A stretch of DNA of 64,000 nucleotides. Source: Unio delphinus. Its lineage: Eukaryota > Mollusca > Bivalvia > Unionida > Unionidae. The notes below the pieces were generated by a model. The model was not told the DNA's origin, did no database searches, and saw only the letters and a list, made by a program, of their open reading frames with translations. Position 1 is the first letter of the stretch; the number at the start of each line of letters is the position of its first letter. Shown one piece after another: positions 55,416 to 62,697 of the stretch. A program made the translations under genes and the position numbers. The stretch covers positions 620,001-684,000 of the forward strand of contig JAQISU010000248.1 in NCBI GenBank assembly GCA_029339505.1, written 5' to 3'.

Positions 55416-55457
55416 GCTATAATTAAAACAAGCATTTAAATGAAGAATTTATATATA
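55416..55457. promoter_or_regulatory. Compact divergent promoter region
   Basis: Only about 42 bp (24 bp if the upstream ATG is used) separate the start of the basic repeat protein (-) and the Cys-rich protein (+). The DNA is AT-rich with TATAATTAAAAC and TTATATATAA stretches that could serve as core promoter elements in both directions. Confidence 0.4.
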
Positions 55458-55820
55458 ATGAATCACTGCAAGTGGCTTATGATTGGATCAGTAACCCCGT
55501 GTAACAAATCATGCAGAAATGAGTTTTGTGGGTATCATATGCAAAGCTTTCGACGTGGAAGCCTTGGTCCGTTACCCTGCATACGATGTGGGGTTGGGGT
55601 CAGGGGAAAATCTCAGTTGTGTCTAAATTGCGGTGGTAAGCGATACAGGAAGTTGAAGCGTTATTATGATAAAAGAATAAAAAATGGACAATCAATCAGA
55701 AATTATGACCCTGAAAAAGTCCCTGACACTGACAACGTCCCTGACAAAATCATAAGAACTCCTCAAGACTACATCGAAAGATTCATCATTAAACCAAACA
55801 ATGAATTAGACAAACAATAG
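55458..55820 (+). CDS. Cys-rich zinc-binding protein
   Basis: The preferred start is the ATG at 55,458 (MNHCKW...), because the ATG at 55,440 only adds six residues. The N-terminal half holds two likely zinc sites: C-x3-C-x4-C-x2-H (PCNKSCRNEFCGYH) and C-x2-C-x12-C-x2-C (CIRCG...CLNCGG). A basic segment (KRYRKLKRYYDKR) follows, with an acidic C-terminus containing a VPDTDNVPDK repeat. It may bind nucleic acid or regulate transcription. Family not identified. The frame is intact and is followed after 14 bp by the HNH gene. Confidence 0.65.
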   Translation: MNHCKWLMIGSVTPCNKSCRNEFCGYHMQSFRRGSLGPLPCIRCGVGVRGKSQLCLNCGGKRYRKLKRYYDKRIKNGQSIRNYDPEKVPDTDNVPDKIIRTPQDYIERFIIKPNNELDKQ

Positions 55821-55834
55821 TATTATGTATACGA

Positions 55835-56329
55835 ATGAGCCAAGAATTCAGACACCATCCCTTGATTACAAATTATGAAGCATCCAGTGATGGTGTTGTA
55901 AGGCACTGTAGACTGAAGAAACCAGTTGGTGCTGACAATGGTATGGGGTATTTGGTGTTCACTGTTAAGGGAAAGAAAACTTATCGCAATCATCGTTTCG
56001 TGTATGAATGCTTTTATGGATTGATCGAGGATGATTTTGTTATTGATCATATCGATTCTAATCCAAAGAACAATTCTTTATCAAATCTGCAGGCTATCAC
56101 ACAAAGTGAGAATACCAAACGAGGAGAGACTGGAAAATGCTCAAAAAAAGCGAGACCAGTAAAATCTTTGAATACAATAACTAACGAAGAAAAAATATTT
56201 CAATCAATATATGAAGCCGGCAAGTATTTCTATATTTGTAGAGCCTCAGTACGATTCGTTGCAGAGGGGATTTATCGATCGGCTATTTCAAAAAGGACGG
56301 GACAAAAAGTTCAATTTAGTTATGTCTAA
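55835..56329 (+). CDS. HNH endonuclease with NUMOD-like modules
   Basis: It is 164 residues long. The N-terminus has a SSDGVVRH segment as in NUMOD4/HNH proteins, then the HNH core HRFVYECFYG...VIDHIDSNPKNNSLSNLQA with catalytic His in DHID. The C-terminal EAGKYF....SVR region resembles the DNA-binding NUMOD1 helix. Such proteins are typical homing endonucleases of phages and large viruses. It is free-standing here between two small genes, so it may be a passenger that mobilises this locus, or serve in DNA processing. The stop TAATG overlaps a possible ATG of the next frame. Confidence 0.9.
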   Translation: MSQEFRHHPLITNYEASSDGVVRHCRLKKPVGADNGMGYLVFTVKGKKTYRNHRFVYECFYGLIEDDFVIDHIDSNPKNNSLSNLQAITQSENTKRGETGKCSKKARPVKSLNTITNEEKIFQSIYEAGKYFYICRASVRFVAEGIYRSAISKRTGQKVQFSYV

Positions 56330-56373
56330 TGCGTCATATTTTTCATTTAGAAATATATCATTATTATAGAATA

Positions 56374-56685
56374 ATGAAATCTGAAAACATGAATAGCATT
56401 TTATCCGAGATTTCAAAATTGAAAAGTTGGGATATTGAACTATCAGATGGGTTAAATCCTGATCAAATCATGTCTGATTTTCAGGATATAGAATACGGAG
56501 TTAGCACTAACAAGTATATGCTACTAAAGAAGTATGCGCTCGTCAAGAGAATTCAGAATTCTATTCGGAACTCTCTCGCATTTTCCAGTGACGTAAGTGT
56601 GTTCGCTCTGTTGTATACCATCGTAGAACGAATACGAAAAGAATTGGGGTACGAATACGAATTGAAAAAGGAGGTTAATTCTTAA
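56374..56685 (+). CDS. Small hypothetical protein
   Basis: The frame is open from 56,329. I prefer the ATG at 56,374 (MKSENMNSILSEISKLKS), which gives 103 residues and avoids overlap with the HNH gene. The sequence is predicted helical with a mix of charged residues (LVKRIQNSIRNSLAF, IVERIRKELGYEYELKK). No family recognised. It is the last gene before the repeat-rich spacer, in the same orientation as the virion genes. Confidence 0.55.
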   Translation: MKSENMNSILSEISKLKSWDIELSDGLNPDQIMSDFQDIEYGVSTNKYMLLKKYALVKRIQNSIRNSLAFSSDVSVFALLYTIVERIRKELGYEYELKKEVNS

Positions 56686-56727
56686 GTTAGAAACCTACGG
56701 GCGTTAATTCAAGAAAATGAACAATTT

Positions 56728-56815
56728 TGATTGACCATTTATCATTATTAGATTGACCGACTATTTATCATTATTTGATTGCCCGACCATTAATCATTTT
56801 TTTTAGCCGACCCTC
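56728..56815. repeat. Iteron-like degenerate repeats, about 26-30 bp x3
   Basis: Three related blocks each read GATTG(A/C)CCGAC or GATTGACC followed by ATTTATCATTATT-like sequence, ending with AGCCGACC. They sit just before the 118-bp hairpin repeats in the only large non-coding interval of the element. Confidence 0.6.
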
Positions 56816-56823
56816 AAGGGATG

Positions 56824-57176
56824 TCAAAAATCATCCGACATGTCAAAAAAGTGTGGAAACTATCAGTATTAATTATTTTATATACAATTATGATACTTTC
56901 CACATCAATGATAGAGCTGTTAAAACACTTCCATGACCGTATCAAAAATCATCCGACATGTCAAAAAAGTGTGGAAACTATCAGTATTAATTATTTTATA
57001 TACAATTATGATACTTTCCACATCAATGATAGAGCTGTTAAAACACTTCCATGGTGGTATCAAAAATCATCCGACATGTCAAAAAAGTGAGGAAACTATC
57101 AGTATTAATTATTTTATATACAATTATGATAGTTTCCTCATCATTGATAGAGCTGTTAAAACAATCAAATAACACT
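56824..57176. repeat. Three 118-bp tandem repeats, each with a covarying hairpin
   Basis: Units start at 56,824, 56,942 and 57,060 (period exactly 118 bp). In each unit a 14-nt arm pairs with a distal arm: 56,852-56,865 with 56,891-56,904, 56,970-56,983 with 57,009-57,022, and 57,088-57,101 with 57,127-57,140. Units 1 and 2 read TGTGGAAACTATCA / TGATACTTTCCACA with one C-C mismatch. Unit 3 reads TGAGGAAACTATCA / TGATAGTTTCCTCA, where the T-to-A change is compensated by A-to-T and the mismatch is repaired. Five more TAATT/AATTA pairs can extend the stem. Frames crossing the repeats are not genes. Candidates: replication origin, structured RNA, or regulatory array. Confidence 0.85.
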
Positions 57177-57222
57177 TCCATGACCATCCGATGGTGTTAG
57201 GTCGGGATTGAAAAATTGTTTT

Positions 57223-57256
57223 ACAATTGAAAAATTGTTTCTGATTTCAAATAATG
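57223..57256 (+). promoter_or_regulatory. 34-nt conserved leader, copy 1 (up to and including ATG)
   Basis: Identical over 34 nt to 58,165-58,198. It begins with a small hairpin (ACAATT-GAAA-AATTGT), continues TTCTGATTTCAAATA and ends at the ATG of the next gene. A further partial copy (ATTGAAAAATTGTTTT) lies directly upstream at 57,208. It is probably a late promoter or transcription start/leader signal. Confidence 0.7.
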
Positions 57257-58123
57257 GTCAATGAAGCATTAACAACCCGATTGGCTCGTGAACGATTAGA
57301 TGCAATTAAGAGATTTGTACCAATTCGTGACTCTGTACGGAATAAACTACAACAACGACAGAGTCTTCAGACTGATTTTGCTGCGGGATCTGAAGAATTG
57401 TTTAAACCAGTAACAACAGCAACGAAGGAGATAGAGCGTGCTATACTGGGAGATGATCCTGACGGTAAAAGAAAAGAAGAGGGTCTTATTCCTGTGTTAG
57501 AAAAAATAGCAAAAAGAACTAAACAAACAAAAAAATCCTTGCAATCACTTCCTCAGGATATATCAACCGCTTCGAAACGAAAATTTAAAGGATTTCAGGA
57601 AGAACTAGTTAGTGGACTACCTAAATCAATTATATTTACCGAGAGCGCTAAACAACAAATTCTCAACGAGGATATAGACAATTTAGGTGAATTCGCTGCT
57701 AACAGCCATGATTCACAAGAGAGGTTTTTCACGGACAATTATTCGGATTATAGAATGTCACATAATGAATGGGCTGATATAGTGTATGAAATAAATACTG
57801 GGGGTTTAGATAGAAGGATGAAGGAATACAGAGACTTCAAGAGAAAATTTCAACTCCAAATAAGACAGCCATACGATGAGAAGAAATTTCTGGGGAGTGG
57901 TCTAGTTGGAAACGCTAGCATTTCATGTCCTGGTAGTGTTCTCAGTGATATATCACGATTAGAGGTTCTTGTAGGAGGGTTCCGAGCTGGAAATAACTCA
58001 CCGGAAATAATTAATGAAGCAGCTGATATCTGTAGACGATTATTTCAAGGTGGTATCATGGATATCAGCACATATCGAGATTTCATTGGCGAGTTAGTGG
58101 AAAGTGGGTATCATAGTGACTGA
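57254..58123 (+). CDS. Polinton minor virion protein (unassigned)
   Basis: It is 289 residues long and intact. The N-terminal 110 residues are helical and charged, probably coiled coil. The middle contains FFTDNYSDYRMSHNEW. The C-terminal region (about 235-285: SRLEVLVGGFRAGNNSPEI ... GIMDISTYRDFIGEL) resembles the conserved C-terminus of uncharacterised proteins in other invertebrate Polintons. It heads the morphogenesis cluster and has the same 34-nt leader as the following gene, so both are probably expressed late. Role inferred as structural or assembly; not proven. Confidence 0.7.
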   Translation: MVNEALTTRLARERLDAIKRFVPIRDSVRNKLQQRQSLQTDFAAGSEELFKPVTTATKEIERAILGDDPDGKRKEEGLIPVLEKIAKRTKQTKKSLQSLPQDISTASKRKFKGFQEELVSGLPKSIIFTESAKQQILNEDIDNLGEFAANSHDSQERFFTDNYSDYRMSHNEWADIVYEINTGGLDRRMKEYRDFKRKFQLQIRQPYDEKKFLGSGLVGNASISCPGSVLSDISRLEVLVGGFRAGNNSPEIINEAADICRRLFQGGIMDISTYRDFIGELVESGYHSD

Positions 58124-58164
58124 ATTGAAAAATCTGATGACGAAGTCATTCGATTAGATAAATA

Positions 58165-58198
58165 ACAATTGAAAAATTGTTTCTGATTTCAAATAATG
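58165..58198 (+). promoter_or_regulatory. 34-nt conserved leader, copy 2 (up to and including ATG)
   Basis: Exact copy of 57,223-57,256, again ending at an ATG, in the 72-bp spacer between two virion genes. Perfect conservation over 34 nt outside coding sequence argues for function or recent gene conversion. Confidence 0.7.
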
Positions 58199-58579
58199 AT
58201 CATACACTACAATCATGATAAACCTACCCCCGTCTACGTAGTTAATTCACGGTTTCCGGTTTATAGAGCATACTACGGAGATGGTTTAGGTAATACCATT
58301 TTAGGGTTATTTGCGAGAGTGGCTCCAAAAGTGATGCCGTTGGCTAAACAATTAGGAATGAAAGCAATTGATGTTATTCGTGATAAGGGTATTGGTGCTG
58401 TTGGAGATCTTGCTGGAAAAGCGTTTTCAACTGCGAAGAATAAATTAACATCATTAGTGAAATCACGGATGAAATCCAAAGGATTTTCAAAACCGTTACC
58501 GTCTACAGCGGAAATGCCTGCAAGTGTTAGTAGAATTATAAATAACGCAGTAGATGAAAAATTAGCGTCGATGGTTTAA
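58196..58579 (+). CDS. Small virion protein with hydrophobic amphipathic segment, truncated by in-frame TAA
   Basis: It is 127 residues long. It contains GDGLGN (28-33) followed by a hydrophobic/amphipathic stretch (TILGLFARVAPKVMPLA) and a basic C-terminal half (VKSRMKSKGFSKP). This layout is like the pVI/pX-type minor core proteins of adenovirus-like elements, which bind under the capsid or disturb membranes. After the TAA at 58,577 the same frame stays open for 21 more codons to TGA at 58,643, with an ending NMIAGSGFKKLRQ that looks like a genuine C-terminus. The first TAA may therefore be a nonsense mutation. Confidence 0.65.
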   Translation: MIIHYNHDKPTPVYVVNSRFPVYRAYYGDGLGNTILGLFARVAPKVMPLAKQLGMKAIDVIRDKGIGAVGDLAGKAFSTAKNKLTSLVKSRMKSKGFSKPLPSTAEMPASVSRIINNAVDEKLASMV

Positions 58580-58650
58580 ACCCCCGACCAAAGCAATATT
58601 GCAAATATGATAGCAGGAAGTGGCTTTAAAAAACTACGACAATGAAAATG

Positions 58651-58686
58651 GAAAATCGCGATTTAGACTCTGATAAATAGAATAAA
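58651..58686 (+). promoter_or_regulatory. Palindrome-containing leader of the capsid gene
   Basis: The 12-nt perfect palindrome AAATCGCGATTT lies about 25 bp upstream of the capsid ATG, followed by AGACTCTGATAAATAGAATAAA. The membrane-protein gene at 62,698 has a comparable 16-nt palindrome (AAAACGCTAGCGTTTT) before its ATG, so palindromic leaders recur. Function is inferred. Confidence 0.4.
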
Positions 58687-60099
58687 ATGTTCAAAAAGTC
58701 ACATGATCCAGCGTTTGATATAGACGCCCCAGTTGGCAAGGATGATTCTGTACGCGATTATCAATATTACGCCTATCATGCCATAGACTCAAATAGTCGA
58801 GCAAGAATTGATCTTCAGGTCCATGATACCAGTAAATACTTTTTGCCCTGTGAAGCGTTTATTGAAGTAGAAAGAGAAATTGTAACAGCTGCTGATACTC
58901 CTGCTGTACCAGCACCGTATCCAGCTGGTACTCAAGTCGGTTTTGTCAATAATGGTATCATGGCGTTATTTGAGAGTGCAAAATATCTCATTGATGGAAA
59001 AGAAATTGAGGCGATAGATCGCGATGTTGATGTGGCTACAAAAATAATCGGGTTAGCGAGATATTCCGATGATTATACAAGATCAGCAGGACCTTCTATG
59101 ATGTTTGCAAAAGATGCTACAAATACCGCTGGAGGAAAACAATTTGTTGTAAGACGACCAAAGAATAATGCTGGCACCGCTAATATTGATGCCGAAGATA
59201 TGATTATAAACAACGATGTTAATTTCAATCTAGGAGCTGCAACACGTATTTCAATGTTGCAAGGAGCGCGTAAATCATTTTCATGCGCGATTCCACTGCA
59301 TGATATATTTGGATTCTGTAGAAACGTCAGAAAAGTTATTTATGGAGCGAAGCATACAGTATCGCTTGTACGAAAGAGTGATGATAGTGACGCAATCTGG
59401 AGGATTCCAGCAGACAATGAAAATCCAAATGCTGATGCCGGTAAAGTCAATTTAACAAAAATATCATTGTGGATGCCAGTGTTGACTCCAGCAATCACCG
59501 CAGAAGAACGAATACTATCATTTATGGACCAAGGAGGAAAGTCGTTGTTGAGTTGGTTATCAGTGAGTACAGATGTGAAGCAATCAAATCTGAACGGGTT
59601 ATTCACGTGGAATCTAGCATCAAAACAAGGCGTTTCTGCGCCACGTCATATATTTATTGCGTTTCAGGATAACACACGAGTTGGCGATCAACGTTTCAGT
59701 CATATGATATTTGATCAATTAGGTGTGAAAGACGTCTCACTGAGAATAAACGGCCAACAGGAATCATCCGAGGATATACAACTTAATTACACAGAAAATC
59801 ATATTGCACGAGTTTATCATCGTCTGTTGTCATTTATGGCACGCGATCAAAATGTGGCTACTGGTTTGCAAATATCACAATATGATTTTAAAAATCTGTA
59901 TCCAATCTATTACTTCTCACTGGAACATCTCGATTTGATGAGACAATCTGTTGTTGATATACATTTTAGAGCTGATGTGACTCGTGGTGCTATTGCTGAT
60001 TATAGAGCGGTTGCTGTCATTCTCAGCGACAAATCAATGCTACTTGAAGGTGTTGGTGGAAGAATGAGAGTGGTAGATGCACCAGTGGAAAACATGTAA
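58687..60099 (+). CDS. Major capsid protein (hexon-like, double jelly roll)
   Basis: It is 470 residues long and intact. It forms the trimeric hexon-like capsomers in Polinton/adintovirus virions. Recognisable features: SRARIDLQVHDTSKYFLPCEA near residues 38-58; LFESAKYLIDGKEIE (about 93-107); QGARKSFSCAIPLHDIFGF (about 192-210); a middle RILSFMDQGG segment; RHIFIAFQ (about 320); and a C-terminal YPIYYFSLEHLD ... DYRAVAVILSDKS block typical of Polinton capsid proteins. Length is within the family's usual range. It is the largest gene of the virion cluster, preceded by a palindromic leader. Confidence 0.92.
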   Translation: MFKKSHDPAFDIDAPVGKDDSVRDYQYYAYHAIDSNSRARIDLQVHDTSKYFLPCEAFIEVEREIVTAADTPAVPAPYPAGTQVGFVNNGIMALFESAKYLIDGKEIEAIDRDVDVATKIIGLARYSDDYTRSAGPSMMFAKDATNTAGGKQFVVRRPKNNAGTANIDAEDMIINNDVNFNLGAATRISMLQGARKSFSCAIPLHDIFGFCRNVRKVIYGAKHTVSLVRKSDDSDAIWRIPADNENPNADAGKVNLTKISLWMPVLTPAITAEERILSFMDQGGKSLLSWLSVSTDVKQSNLNGLFTWNLASKQGVSAPRHIFIAFQDNTRVGDQRFSHMIFDQLGVKDVSLRINGQQESSEDIQLNYTENHIARVYHRLLSFMARDQNVATGLQISQYDFKNLYPIYYFSLEHLDLMRQSVVDIHFRADVTRGAIADYRAVAVILSDKSMLLEGVGGRMRVVDAPVENM

Positions 60100-60141
60100 T
60101 TGAAATTGTAAACGATTTAGAATCAATCAATTATGTATAAC

Positions 60142-60369
60142 ATGTCATATAGTAATATTAGTGTTGCGTTAACTCCCGGTCAATTAAAAAAATTGCAATC
60201 GGAATCAGCTAAAAAATGTGGAACCACAATCACGTTGAAACCCAACCAAATGACTGGTGGTGCAAATAAACTATCGCTGACAACTCGTCAGGTGAAACAT
60301 TTCAATGATGCACTAGTAGCAAAAAAGGGTGTTCAGATTACTCTCTCTGCGGCTGCTATCAAAATATGA
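60142..60369 (+). CDS. Small Polinton virion-associated protein
   Basis: 75 residues from the ATG at 60,142 (an ATG at 60,133 adds three residues). Two halves have a repeated design: LTPGQ-KKLQ with TITLKPNQ, and LSLTTRQVKHFNDA with QITLSAAAIK. Short proteins with this LTPGQ / LTKTQ pattern follow the capsid gene in many invertebrate Polintons. The stop overlaps the next start as ATGA (60,366-60,369). Confidence 0.7.
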   Translation: MSYSNISVALTPGQLKKLQSESAKKCGTTITLKPNQMTGGANKLSLTTRQVKHFNDALVAKKGVQITLSAAAIKI

Positions 60370-60601
60370 TTAAAACAGGCGGTATATTTCCGTTGTTAGC
60401 TGCGATTCCAGCATTGATTGCAGCGGCTGCCCCAGCGGTGGCTAAAGCGGCAGCGTTAGGAGCCGTTGGTACTGCAGCAGGAATGGCACTAAAGAAGACA
60501 ACTGGGAAAGGATATAAAAAAAGGGAAAGGGTCTAAGACTACCAGAAACCCCGTATTCCTGGTACAGCGGAAAGGGTCTAAGACTAGGACCGGTTTATTA
60601 A
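60366..60601 (+). pseudogene. pX-like small hydrophobic protein, frame change at A7
   Basis: It starts at the ATG overlapping the previous stop. The N-terminal IPALIAAAAPAVAKAAALGAVG is hydrophobic and Ala-rich, followed by a basic GKGYKK. It stops at 60,534-60,536 in the first frame. After A7 (60,517-60,523) another frame reads two GKGLRL motifs separated by an aromatic segment and ends at TAA 60,599-60,601. Repeated GKGL-type ends are usual for this protein type, so the A7 run probably gained or lost a base. Likely a minor core or membrane-active virion protein. Confidence 0.65.
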
Positions 60602-60651
60602 TTGGAGAGTCTTTGACTCAGGAACCTATGGTTGTGGAATCTTTGATTCCG

Positions 60652-61107
60652 ATGTCCAATTTTGATTTACTCGATGCTGCTAAAAAACTCGCGATTAAAA
60701 ACTTCAGAGGTGTCTTTATGAAAGATCAATTACCACATCAACCAAACAGTGTTGAAACCGGAATCATTAATTTAGATAACAGCACCGGACCTGGAACTCA
60801 CTGGGTTGCATACGCTATTGATCCACGTGGGATTGTTTATTTCGATTCATATGGATTAGCCCCACCAAAAGAGTTTATGCGTTATATAAAAACCCTTCCA
60901 ATGAAGACTTGGTATTCTACGCTACCAACACAACAAATGAATGACCCACCAATATGTGGCAGCGAAGTATTAAATGTCCTTAACGCTATTTCTAACTCCT
61001 TGAGTAACCCAAGCGGAAAACCACCACATGTTGTCGTGAATGAATACACTAGTAATCGCTGGAGAAAATCGAAGATTTTTCAACGAAGTCGTCAAAAACG
61101 ATTTTAG
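60652..61107 (+). CDS. Adenain-like cysteine protease (maturation protease)
   Basis: I start it at the ATG at 60,652 (MSNFDLLDAAKKLAIKNFRG), where the family normally begins; the frame is open further upstream. It has 151 residues. Catalytic residues in the order of adenain (C5 family): His50 (GTHWVAY), Asp65 (YFDSYG), Gln94 (PTQQ) and Cys102 (PPICGSE). The FRGVFMKDQLP and GIINLDNS segments are also typical. It would cleave capsid and core precursors during maturation. The frame is intact with a basic C-terminus (SRQKRF). A truncated relative is at 10,748-10,868. Confidence 0.93.
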   Translation: MSNFDLLDAAKKLAIKNFRGVFMKDQLPHQPNSVETGIINLDNSTGPGTHWVAYAIDPRGIVYFDSYGLAPPKEFMRYIKTLPMKTWYSTLPTQQMNDPPICGSEVLNVLNAISNSLSNPSGKPPHVVVNEYTSNRWRKSKIFQRSRQKRF

Positions 61108-61131
61108 AGAGAGAAAGAGTTTTACAATAAC

Positions 61132-62640
61132 ATGATTGATATTTGGGGGAGATCTTTGAAACCCAAACCCGATGACACTGCAACCGGTGATGTAAAAAAA
61201 CTAATCAAAGATGAAATAGCTGAGACGTTAAATTTAGTAAATGTTGACCCGAACGAAATAGTTTTATTTCAGGACAAACAGGGTAAATTGAAAAGCAGTC
61301 ATGTGTCATTGGATGATATTTTGATACGGCAGCGCGACGCCGCTGAAAACTCTATTGCGCTGTATTCCAACGACGGACGACTTAAACCAGGTGCACTTGT
61401 GTCTACGATCACCGACGCGATTGACGCCCACAAACGTGATCTGGAGGATTATATACGAGGTTATAGTACTTTTCGCAAAAATGTCGTACATAAATTCTTT
61501 GGAACCCCGCTTGTGGTTGGCATGACTCTCGCTGAAATTAAAGACTTGTTGAATTCATTCTTCGCTAACAAGGAAGCTGGAAGGATGATGACTGCTTCAG
61601 AAATCAAGGCAAATTATCTCGAGATTTCTAAACTAATAGAAGATCAAAAACCCACTAATGACATTGTTGGTAGGTTCTTTGAAAACCCCCTTGTGGCAGG
61701 AATGACTCTCGCTGAAATCAGTGAGTTTATCGGCAAGCACACTCACAATGCCTACATCGCTAATAGTTTCTTTGGTGTCCCGGCTACATCTACGATGACT
61801 CTCAAGGATATTAATATGTTTATGGTGAGACAAACAACACTTAATACCATCGTAGATAATTTTTTAGGGAGAACACCTGTGTCTGAAACCACATCGTTCA
61901 CAGGCCCGACCCTCGCTGAAGTTAAAAGCGCTATTGACGAACAAAAGCTCACCAGCGAAATTGTTAATAAGTTATTTGAGGTCAGTAGCGTCTAAGATAT
62001 CACGACAAAATTTTCTAAAATCGACTGCTATATTAAAGACCAAGCAGAGCTTGGAATCAGAGATCTTCTGATTTCATTCTTTTCTGACAGGAGGGGGATG
62101 ATAGATTCTAGCAGAATCAGGGGAAATTATATCGAGATTTACAATGATGTTTTTAGACTAAAAGAAAATCAAAAACCAGTCAATGACATTGTTAATAAGT
62201 TATTTGGATTCCTACTTGTGGCAGTCATGACTCTCGCTGAGATTAGCGCGGCTATCAATAGGATAAAAATTCCACATGGTGTAAGCGTCAATAACATCGT
62301 GTACACGGTTGATAGTGGGACTTTTGATTGGATCCGGGGAAATGATAATTATCTTTATGTTGGCCACAGACATACTGGTGTACCAGGTTGCTACCGACTT
62401 ACAATAATACATCACCGTAAATTTGATTTGGAATTCAGTAATTGGGGTATCACCGGTGTTAACACGCTGACATATATACTAGAGAAAGTACCACCACCTC
62501 CACCCTCTATAAAAATCCCATTTCCGATTACTATAAACAATTCCGACGAGTCTGTGATTAGGGAGTCACTACCCTGGATAATAGAATTTGTATCCGGTAT
62601 CCCCTCATCAGATCCTAAAACCAGGTCAATAATAGGATAA
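61132..62640 (+). pseudogene. Fibre-like protein with shaft repeats and beta-rich head, split by one in-frame TAA
   Basis: One frame runs from the ATG at 61,132 to TAA at 62,640 (about 500 codons), broken only by TAA at 61,993-61,995 (codon 288). The N-terminus (MIDIWGRSLKPKPDD; SHVSLDDIL at about 56-64) may attach to the capsid. A repeated unit with F-F-G-x-P-L-V-x-G-M-T-L-A-E-I recurs at about residues 121-136, 181-196, 212-227 and 243-266, and after the stop at about 356-372, a possible shaft or coiled repeat. The C-terminal part (from 62,280) looks beta-rich with TFDWIRGND, YVGHRHTG and a PPPPPS linker, and could be the receptor-binding head. Family not recognised; the fibre assignment is inference from layout. 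Confidence 0.6.
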
Positions 62641-62697
62641 TTGAAAGGAAAATCCTTCGGATTTCACAATTGAAAACGCTAGCGTTTTTAAAATAAA
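62640..62697 (+). promoter_or_regulatory. Leader with 16-nt palindrome
   Basis: The spacer contains CACAATTGAAAA and the perfect palindrome AAAACGCTAGCGTTTT (about 62,673-62,688), then TTAAAATAAA before the ATG at 62,698. AATTGAAA recurs in most spacers of the virion cluster. Confidence 0.4.

Noticed and set aside
54955..55422. 155-codon + strand frame opposite the basic repeat gene
   Set aside because: It is the antisense shadow of the tandem repeat (Leu/Phe/Asn-rich). The Lys/Arg-rich minus-strand reading has a proper start and neighbours.
56821..57172. Two overlapping frames of about 80-90 codons in the 118-bp repeats
   Set aside because: They exist only because the repeat length and sequence keep a frame open. 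The sequence is better explained as non-coding hairpin repeats, and the covariation is between arms, not codons.
56824..57176. CRISPR-like array
   Set aside because: The repeats are 118 bp, contiguous and without unique spacers, in a eukaryotic genome with no cas genes.
61132..62640. Two separate genes (61,132-61,995 and 62,098-62,640)
   Set aside because: Both are in the same frame with open sequence between them apart from one TAA, and a shaft repeat continues across the stop, so one interrupted gene is the simpler reading.
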